From Nostoc sp. FACHB-110 (GTDB lineage Bacteria; Cyanobacteriota; Cyanobacteriia; Cyanobacteriales; Nostocaceae), in contig NZ_JACJRU010000024.1 in the NCBI RefSeq assembly GCF_014697425.1, forward strand, positions 1 through 64,000: 64,000 nt of DNA. Direction: 5' to 3'. Shown here in pieces: positions 23,468 to 30,900 of this stretch (positions are counted from its first letter, which is position 1; each line of letters starts with the position of its first letter). The notes beneath the pieces were generated by a model. It worked only from the letters and a program-made list of their open reading frames with translations. It had not been told where the DNA came from and searched no databases. The position numbers and the translations under genes were made by a program.

Positions 23468-24583
23468 ATGGCAAAAGTACGTCTTGAAGAAATTAAACGT
23501 CGGTTTAATAACGTCACCGCCATCGAAGATATTAGCTTTGAAATTCCCGATGGCGAGTTTTGGGTGTTAGTCGGGCCTTCTGGTTGTGGGAAATCGACAA
23601 TTTTAAGGACGATCGCGGGTTTAGAAACTGCCACTTCTGGCAAACTATTTATAGGCGATCGCTTAATGAATAACATCCCCGCTAGACAGCGCGATGTGGC
23701 GATGGTATTTCAGAACTACGCCCTTTATCCGCACATGACGGTGGCGGAAAATATCGCCTTTGGGTTGCAGATGCGAAAGGTGGACGCAAAACTCATTCAA
23801 GAACGGGTGGGGACGGTGGCGAGATCGCTTTCGTTGGAACATTTATTAGATCGCAAACCCAAACAGCTTTCTGGTGGACAGCAACAACGGGTAGCATTAG
23901 GAAGAGCGATCGCTCGTGAACCTCAAGTATTTTTATTAGATGAACCTCTATCTAATTTAGATGCTCAATTGCGCGATGACACTAGAGCCGAATTAAAACA
24001 ACTCCATCAAGAGTTAGGAATTACTACAGTTTATGTAACTCACGACCAAGTTGAGGCGATGACCTTGGCTGATAAAATTGTCGTGCTGAATCGGGGGAGA
24101 ATTCAACAAATTGGCGACCCTCAAAGCATTTATGATCTGCCATGTAATCATATGGTGGCAACTTTTTTAGGCAATCCACCAATGAATATTTTGTCAGCAA
24201 AATATACCAATGATGGCTTTGATGTGGGTGAACAATTAATAGCAGTTCCTGAAGTTGTCAGGGAAACATTACAACTGCGTCCAGGGCAAAGTTATGATTT
24301 GGGTATTCGTCCAGAACATATTTCTATTAACGAACCACAGAGGCGCAGAGAACACGGAGAACAAGAGGTAGGAGAGTTGCTGGTAGAAGTGAAGGTGGTT
24401 GAGCCTTTGGGGAGAGAAACTTTAATTCGTGCGAGTTTACCTGGTTCAACAGTGTTATTGAATGTGCAGCTTGGTGGAAATGTACGGGTGAGTGTAGGCG
24501 ATCGCTTATCCTTACAATTAGATTTAACTCAGTTATTTATCTTTGATTCTATTACTGGCGATAGAAGATGGCCTGAGTCATAA
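23468..24583 (+). CDS. ABC transporter ATP-binding protein, MalK/UgpC type
   Basis: 371 residues. It drives an import system for sugars, polyols or glycerol-3-phosphate; the partner permeases and binding protein are not in this window, which is common in cyanobacteria where one MalK-type ATPase can serve several importers. Walker A is GPSGCGKST, the Q-loop MVFQNYALYPHM, the signature LSGGQQQRVALGRA, Walker B VFLLDEPLSNLD and the switch His in YVTHDQVEAM. A C-terminal TOBE-type regulatory domain starts near 235. At about residues 289-299 the gene carries an in-frame copy of a 27-bp dispersed repeat (24335-24361) encoding PQRRREHGE, inserted between two beta strands of the TOBE domain. Confidence 0.95.
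   Translation: MAKVRLEEIKRRFNNVTAIEDISFEIPDGEFWVLVGPSGCGKSTILRTIAGLETATSGKLFIGDRLMNNIPARQRDVAMVFQNYALYPHMTVAENIAFGLQMRKVDAKLIQERVGTVARSLSLEHLLDRKPKQLSGGQQQRVALGRAIAREPQVFLLDEPLSNLDAQLRDDTRAELKQLHQELGITTVYVTHDQVEAMTLADKIVVLNRGRIQQIGDPQSIYDLPCNHMVATFLGNPPMNILSAKYTNDGFDVGEQLIAVPEVVRETLQLRPGQSYDLGIRPEHISINEPQRRREHGEQEVGELLVEVKVVEPLGRETLIRASLPGSTVLLNVQLGGNVRVSVGDRLSLQLDLTQLFIFDSITGDRRWPES
24335..24361 (+). repeat. 27-bp dispersed repeat inside the ABC ATPase gene
   Basis: CCACAGAGGCGCAGAG followed by AACACGGAGAA. The reverse complement of 52140-52166 differs from it at only two positions (AA against TT). The 52 kb copy lies in a non-coding element with terminal inverted repeats. Here the repeat is read in frame as Pro-Gln-Arg-Arg-Arg-Glu-His-Gly-Glu. 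Confidence 0.8.
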
Positions 24584-24592
24584 AATTAAGAA

Positions 24593-24760
24593 TTAGGGTA
24601 AATTACGCTGTTGCCACTTGTCAGTTTCACAAGCAGCTTGATCATGTAAAAATCTACAACTAATTACGGGATAAAAATAGAGAAATGCTACTCCAATAAT
24701 CACAAAAGCCCAAGCAAGACGAATAGCCCAAGTTTTTAGATTAAATTGTTTTTTATACAT
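24593..24760 (-). CDS. Very small membrane protein (55 residues)
   Basis: An ATG at 24760 opens a 55-residue frame ending at 24593. It starts MYKKQFNLKTWAIR, positively charged, continues with a strong hydrophobic span (LAWAFVIIGVAFLYFYPVI) and ends with a polar tail containing two cysteines (SCRFLHDQAACETDKWQQ). The positive-inside pattern, intact frame and position 30 bases after the lipoprotein gene support a real gene translated with it. I do not recognise a family. Cysteine pair on the outer side suggests a disulfide. Confidence 0.6.
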   Translation of the reverse strand: MYKKQFNLKTWAIRLAWAFVIIGVAFLYFYPVISCRFLHDQAACETDKWQQRNLP

Positions 24761-24790
24761 GAATGCTCTAGATTAGTTTCGCATTATTTT

Positions 24791-25261
24791 TTATTGAGTC
24801 AAAACTTCCATCTTAGTAATGATTGATTCTTTTTTAGTTTTACCGCAAGGTTCAGCACTTTGACAATCACTCACTGATTCAATTGTGTAAGATGCACGGA
24901 CTTTTTTGTTTAAAAATTTCGCTGATTCTGCACAAATTTCAAAAGATGCACCTACTTGATGTTCAACTCCTTGTTCATCAATTAATGTGGCATAACACAA
25001 TAAATCACCATTGACTAGTTCTTTTACTTTACCAATATTTGGTAAGGCTTTTGTCGATGTTTCTGTATTTTCTGAAGGCGAAACCTCAGTTGTAGGAGTT
25101 GCTTCAGCAGATGCAGTCACTTCTGAGTCTTTGCTAGGGCTTTGGGTAATTTCAGATTTAGTTGTTGGGGTTTCTTGGCTAACTTCTGTAGAAGAATTAG
25201 CACAACCGTTCATCCAAATTAGACAAATAATTAATCCAGTAATTAAGCTAGGTTTGTTCAT
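24791..25261 (-). CDS. Putative lipoprotein of unknown function
   Basis: 156 residues. The N-terminus MNKPSLITGLIICLIWMNGC has a hydrophobic core and a lipobox-like end with Cys20, so the protein is probably lipid-anchored at the periplasmic side; the -3 residue (Met) is not the preferred Leu. Residues 21-75 are a Ser/Thr/Glu-rich linker (TTKSEITQSPSKDSEV...). The folded part has four cysteines (LLCYATLIDEQG, FEICAES, SVSDCQSAEPCG) and reads like a small beta-domain. The tail SIITKMEVLTQ is usual for such domains. Family not recognised. A 55-residue membrane protein follows in the same operon. Confidence 0.8.
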   Translation of the reverse strand: MNKPSLITGLIICLIWMNGCANSSTEVSQETPTTKSEITQSPSKDSEVTASAEATPTTEVSPSENTETSTKALPNIGKVKELVNGDLLCYATLIDEQGVEHQVGASFEICAESAKFLNKKVRASYTIESVSDCQSAEPCGKTKKESIITKMEVLTQ

Positions 25262-25384
25262 AGTTAGAGTCTATTTATAAAGTACAATTAGGGTGTGTTA
25301 CGGATGTACAAAGATTTGGCAATGTTCAATAATTAATTTTGAAAGCATGAATGCCTACAATATTAATATTCTTACCTCCTGCCT

Positions 25385-26629
25385 CTAAGGTGTTAAAACT
25401 AAACTTCCCGATTGCACAACTCCCAGTGCATTGGGTTTATCAAACCGCCAATGTTGTTGATATTGATTGAGGAAGTTTTGTCCAATAATACCTTCTACAC
25501 CAGGAAGCTGAAGAATATTACTTTGCTCGACAATCACAGCATCAATTTCAGTGACTTGATGTTGCTGAATTTGCAGCTTATTCAATTTAATTTTTTTGAC
25601 TGTTTCTTGTCCACCAAAACCAAATATTTGGGCTGTTTGGGCATTGCGATCGCCAATTCCTAACTTTTGCGCGACAGGTTGAGATATCATCATGCTGTAT
25701 GCGCCGGTATCCACAGCAAAGTTAAAAGGCCCTTGACCATTAATATAAACTTGGGCAGTTAAAATACCAAAGCGACCTTTTAAAGGAATAGCACCAGCAA
25801 CATTTTCTGAAGGTGGTAGAAGTTGCAATTGTTGTTTTTTGGGATTCAGCACAACATCAAAATTACTTAAAAAATCTAACCCTAAAACCCCAGATATATT
25901 TTTTGGTAATGCTTGTGTAGGTAGTCCTAAGCCTTGAATACCAGAAACAGTGGCAGAATTGACACCTAAAACTGGTAGAGTATGGGTATTAACTGTTAAT
26001 CCTTTGAGATTGTTACCAATAACTGGTTTATATTCTAAAAGTCCATTGGGGATTGGGTTACTATTTAGCCCTAATTGTTGAGCTATTTGAGTATTGATAA
26101 TTGTTTGGCTATTACCTGTATCTAATATAAAAGTTTGAGTTTGTGTGCCAATACGCACCGGAATCGTAAAAATAGAACTTTCCCCAGCAAAGCTAAGTTG
26201 AACGCTGGCTTGTCCTTGGCTAATAGGTTGAGGGAGTTTCACACCAGTTGCTTCCATAAAAGCCGCCATACGTTCAAAAGCATCTGGGCGAAATTTGCCA
26301 TTTGGGGCTAATGCTACTACTTGCAAAGCACATCTATTCACAATGGCTTCCGCTTGGGGAGTAGTTAGTTTTTGATTAAAGGTTTTATCTGTGGCACATT
26401 TTGAGACTTCTTGTAAAAGTTGTTGCCCCAGACTATTAATTTTTGGTTGAGATAAACTGGCGGGTTTGTTGTGAGTTTGACCAGCAGCAGGTGTCGCTAT
26501 AACAGGGCAAAGGCTGGTGAAAAATATACCCGCCATAAATATATGAGAAAGCAGGTTATTGCTTCGGTGAGAATTTTGCTGTGTGGAAATTTGAGGTTTT
26601 TCCCACCGAGGCTGAATAGCAATTTGCAT
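25385..26629 (-). CDS. Retropepsin-like aspartic protease with two lobes
   Basis: 414 residues. A membrane-embedding or signal segment lies at 26-50 (LLSHIFMAGIFFTSLCPVIATPAAG). Residues 63-135 form a helical cysteine-containing part. Two homologous retropepsin-type lobes follow, each with a catalytic DTG: FILDTGNSQTIIN (D170-G172) and FAVDTGAYSMMIS (D307-G309), each followed by a G-x-G-x-x-FL motif (GVLGLDFLSNFDVV, GIIGQNFLNQYQ). Retroviral-type proteases normally dimerise one lobe; here both lobes are in one chain, like pepsins. The residue after DTG is Asn or Ala instead of the common Ser/Thr. Substrate unknown, location probably periplasm. It begins 17 bases after the end of mtnA, same strand. 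Confidence 0.88.
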   Translation of the reverse strand: MQIAIQPRWEKPQISTQQNSHRSNNLLSHIFMAGIFFTSLCPVIATPAAGQTHNKPASLSQPKINSLGQQLLQEVSKCATDKTFNQKLTTPQAEAIVNRCALQVVALAPNGKFRPDAFERMAAFMEATGVKLPQPISQGQASVQLSFAGESSIFTIPVRIGTQTQTFILDTGNSQTIINTQIAQQLGLNSNPIPNGLLEYKPVIGNNLKGLTVNTHTLPVLGVNSATVSGIQGLGLPTQALPKNISGVLGLDFLSNFDVVLNPKKQQLQLLPPSENVAGAIPLKGRFGILTAQVYINGQGPFNFAVDTGAYSMMISQPVAQKLGIGDRNAQTAQIFGFGGQETVKKIKLNKLQIQQHQVTEIDAVIVEQSNILQLPGVEGIIGQNFLNQYQQHWRFDKPNALGVVQSGSLVLTP

Positions 26630-26646
26630 AAAAACAGTAATGTTAG

Positions 26647-27711
26647 TTAGTTAACACACTGTTTTAACTGGTACTTTGCTAAATCACCAGGTGAAAATGC
26701 CCCATTTTCTGTAATTATGGCTGTGATGAATTCGGCCGGGGTGACATCAAAAGCTGGGTTGTAAAATTCTACGCCTTGGGGGGTGAGTCTGGTGTCACCA
26801 ACTTGATAAATTTCCTCTGGGTGGCGTTCTTCTATAGGAATTTGGCTACCGTCAGATAAAGCAAAATCAACGGTAGAAAAAGGTGCAGCCACAAAGAAGG
26901 GGATGTTGTGGGCTTTGGCAACGATCGCTAAACTATATGTACCAATTTTATTGGCTGTGTCACCATTCGCCGCAATCCTATCAGCACCAACAACAACAGC
27001 ATGAATTAAACCCCGTTGCATACAATGGGCGGCCATGTTATCGGTAATCAATGTCACGGGAATTTTTTCTTGCACACATTCCCACGCCGTGAGTTTTGCA
27101 CCTTGTAACCGGGGACGAGTTTCGTCAGCAAACAACCGTTCTAAACGCCCTTCGCGCCAAGCAGAACGCACAACACCCAAAGCTGTACCATAACCCGCAG
27201 TTGCTAACGCCCCAGCATTACAGTGAGTGAGTAAAGTTAGCTTTTCGGGTGTTTTGGGCAGTACCGTTAAACCATGATCACCCATTGCCTGACAAGTTTG
27301 CAAATCTTCTTGATTAATGGCTTGGGCTGTTTGGAATAAAACTTGTTTGATATCTTCGACGCTTCCTTCTTTGGCGTGGGCAGTTTTCAACATCCGACTA
27401 ATAGCCCAAAATAAGTTTACCGCCGTGGGACGAGTAGACCGCAATAATTGGGCAACCCTTTCTAGTTGGGTGAAAAATTCGCTATGGTTGCTGGTGGTAA
27501 TTTCCCTCGCCCCCAGATAAATTCCATAAGCCGCAGCCACACCAATAGCTGGCGCACCCCGCACAATCATGGTTTTAATCGCCTGCGCCATGTCTTGACT
27601 ATTGTGAATTTCGACAAAGGCGTATTCATTGGGTAAACGAGTTTGGTCAATTAGTGACACACAATTGTTGTGCCAAATCACCGGATAAACCTGATTTGCA
27701 GAGCTTGTCAT
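26647..27711 (-). CDS. mtnA: Methylthioribose-1-phosphate isomerase
   Basis: 354 residues, usual length. MtnA isomerises methylthioribose-1-phosphate to methylthioribulose-1-phosphate in the methionine salvage pathway. The eIF2B-related fold is clear: IVRGAPAIGVAAAYG, LLTHCNAGALATAGYGTALGVVRSAW with the catalytic Cys, ADETRPRLQGAKLTAWE, ITDNMAA and VVGADRIAANGDTANKIGTYSLAIVAK with the catalytic Asp. PFSTVDFALSDGSQIPIEER is also conserved. No other salvage genes lie nearby. The protease gene starts 17 bases downstream, so the two may be co-transcribed. Confidence 0.96.
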   Translation of the reverse strand: MTSSANQVYPVIWHNNCVSLIDQTRLPNEYAFVEIHNSQDMAQAIKTMIVRGAPAIGVAAAYGIYLGAREITTSNHSEFFTQLERVAQLLRSTRPTAVNLFWAISRMLKTAHAKEGSVEDIKQVLFQTAQAINQEDLQTCQAMGDHGLTVLPKTPEKLTLLTHCNAGALATAGYGTALGVVRSAWREGRLERLFADETRPRLQGAKLTAWECVQEKIPVTLITDNMAAHCMQRGLIHAVVVGADRIAANGDTANKIGTYSLAIVAKAHNIPFFVAAPFSTVDFALSDGSQIPIEERHPEEIYQVGDTRLTPQGVEFYNPAFDVTPAEFITAIITENGAFSPGDLAKYQLKQCVN

Positions 27712-27892
27712 GAAAATAGGTAGGTTCGTAAGGTTGGTAAGTAAATGTTACTGGATATGATGTAATCAAAGTAAGGCTAGCGATCGCTTACCTGATCCAT
27801 ATCAAAAATGCTGTATTTTGTACGGTGGGCATACTTCGGCAAGCTCAGTACAAGTCTTGCCCGCCCTCATACCGTTTCACTTTAAGTTTGAT

Positions 27893-27925
27893 ACAAATGG
27901 GTTGCAGGGGGGCAGGGGGAAAAAG
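27893..27925 (-). repeat. 33-bp dispersed repeat, copy 2
   Basis: Exact reverse complement of 11495-11527, from TAAGTTTGATAC to GGGGGGCAG. It lies between mtnA and the giant kinase, with the motif ACCGTTTCACTT just before it; a similar ACCATTTCAC precedes the 11.4 kb copy region. Confidence 0.75.
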
Positions 27926-27964
27926 CGTTTGAGCCTTATTTACTTTTCTTCACATAGTTTGGTT

Positions 27965-30900
27965 TTATTGCATCGACTTACTTAAACGTGAATTGGCAAT
28001 TAATTTAGCAATAGACTGCACTAACTCTTGGGGATCGATGGGTTTGGCAAGATGCTGCTGAAATCCGGCTTGCAGGGCTTGTTGTTGGTTGATTTCTCCA
28101 GCATAAGCGGTAAGTGCGATCGCGGGAATTGTCCCTCCTTGTTGGGGCGACCATTTTCTAATTTGCCTAATCAAAGAATAGCCATCCATTTCTGGCATTC
28201 CAACATCACACAGCAGCAAATCAAACTGAGATTGATTCAACATAGTTAATGCTTGGATTGCAGAAGCCGCAGTTTTGACTTGTGCGCCAGATTGCATCAA
28301 AATAAATTCTGCCAATTCCCGCATATCTGCATCGTCATCCACAACTAAAATGCGAATATCTGTTAGCAAAGTGCTGAGTGTTGAGTGCTGAGTGCTGAGT
28401 CTATCACTTTCATCTAGCCCTTGTTTTTCTTGGATATTTAGCGGTAGTCGAACTGTGAAGGTTGCGCCTAAATCTTGCCCAGGACTTTCGGCGGTGACAG
28501 TTCCCCCGTGCAGTTCAGTTAAATGGCGCACAATTGCTAGCCCTAATCCTAAGCCGCCGAATTTGCGTGTGGTTGTGCCATCTTCTTGGCGGAAGTATTC
28601 AAATACGTAAGGTAAAAATTTGGGGCTGACACCTTTACCAGTATCTTGAACTTGAATTTGAGCATACATCCCAACTTGTTCTAAGCGCACCTCAATGCTG
28701 CCACCTGTTGGGGTGAATTTCACGGCATTTGATATTAGGTTCCAGACAATTTGTTGTAAGCGGTTAGCATCACCGGAAACTGTGCCAGCAATGGGGTTGA
28801 GTCGGGTGTGAATTTGAATGTTTTTGGCTTCGGCTGCGAGTCTCACTGTTTCTTTAGCGGCGGCGATGGTTTCTGCTAAATTTACAGGCGCAACGTTTAA
28901 GGTCATTTTGCCTTGGAGGATGCGAGAGACATCTAATAAATCTTCAATTAATTGCGCTTGTAATTTGGCATTGCGTTCGATGGTTTCTAAAGCTAAGTCA
29001 ACTTTAGCGGGATTGAGCCTTTGAGTGCGGAGCATTCTTGTCCAACCTAAAATTGGATTGAGGGGCGATCGCAATTCGTGAGATAGTACTGCCAGAAATT
29101 CATCTTTTACACGGTTGGCGGCTTCAGCTTTAGCGCGATCGCTCTGGGCTAATTGGTATAATTGAGCGTTATCAATGGCTAAAGAAGCACGATAAGCTAA
29201 TTCTTCGGCTAAATACAAATCGTCTTCATCATATCGTCGTCCTGATTCTGCGGAAACAAAGGTAATTACACCTAAAATCCGTGATTGGGTTTTGAGAGGC
29301 ACTGTCATGACTGATTTAAACCCAACAGCGCGGAGAATTTCTAAATGTTCTGCGTCACGGGCAGCTTGGACAATTAACTCATCAGGAATCTCCGCTAACA
29401 AATCTGATTCCCCAGTTCGCAAAGTATAGGCTGCACCTCTAGCCGCATTCGGGTCTAAAGGGTATTTATGACGGGTTTGTTCAGCCCATTGGAGTTTAGC
29501 AGGATCTTTGTGAGCGACAGTAATTTGCTCAATTGCCCCATTTTCTTCAACAATGTGGACAGTACACCAATCAGCTAACTTAGATACTGCCAACTGGGCT
29601 AATCGCTCTAAGGTCATTTGATAATCGAGAGAAGAAGCGAGAACTGCACTAGCTTCAGATAAAAAGTTTTGGGCAAGTTCTAACTCTACTTGCTCGGTGA
29701 CATCCACCACATACACTAAAACATCTTCTACTCGCCCTTGGGCGTTAGTGGTTGGCAGATAATAAACGTTATAGTAACCCGGAGTGCGATCGCTACGTCC
29801 AGGAATATTCACAGCAAAGCTAGGTGAGATGAAAGGTTTACCTGTAGTGTAAATTTCTTCAAAGACTTTCACTAATTTAGGATCAGATTCACCAAAAAGT
29901 TCCGCAATTGAATGCCCTAAATGTTGTTCGCGGGTTAAGCCGTTGATTTGAATTAGGGCTTCATTCATAGCTATGTAGCGTTGCTGGGAATCTAACAAAC
30001 CCATACCTATGGGAGAGGTGTTAAAAATAGTTGCCAATTGCCGCTTTGCTGTTTCTGCTTGATTGCGCGCGCTCCGTTCGCGTTGAAGCAACTTTTCGCG
30101 TTCTTGTTCGGCTTGTTTGCGTTGTGTAATATCAATTACAGCCCCAATAGAGTGTTTGGGTTTGCCTTGAGCATCGTAAGTAAATTTACCTCGAGCTTCT
30201 ACCCAGTGAATGGAACCGTCTAACCAGCGCAGGCGATATTCGTGGTGATATTCTTGGTTTTCTTGCATAGCTTGTTGAAGTTGCGCTTCAACTTGAGCTA
30301 AATCATCGGCATGAACTCGACGCGCCCAAACTTCATAACTAGGTTGGCATTGGTTTGGTTGCAAGCCTAATACAGTGAAGTGTCCTTCTGACCATTGCAA
30401 TACACCAGTTTGAATATCCCAATCCCATGTACCCATACGTCCAACTTTCAGTGCGAGTTGTAAGTGCGCTTCACTTTCGCGCAAAGCTTCTTCAACGCGC
30501 GATCTTTCTACGGCTAGCCAGGTTTTTTCCGCGATGCGTTCCATCATCGCTACTTCTTCCCTTGTCCAACAGCGCGGTGCATGATGATGCAAGACTAACA
30601 GGGCGACGAATTGCCCTTGTTTCACCAAAGGCACACACAACAGTGATTTTATCTCAATGGCAGTAAAAGCAGCTGCCCTAGATCCAGACGTGCGCGGATC
30701 TATCTCAACATCATCAACAACAACTGTTTTACCTTGCTTGAGTTGAGCAATGATTTCTGGGCTAAAAGAGTTCATCTGGTGGCTACCAGCTATACTCATG
30801 ACTCCATTGCAATAGTCGCGCTCAATAATGACATATTCTTGAGTCGCATCTATTTCGCCATAGGTACAGCGACTAACTTGGAAGTGTTGCCCTGTCGCAC

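Noticed and set aside
30038..30223. Plus-strand frames inside the giant kinase gene (30038, 30427, 31212 and others)
   Set aside because: All are antisense to conserved PAS/GAF coding sequence.
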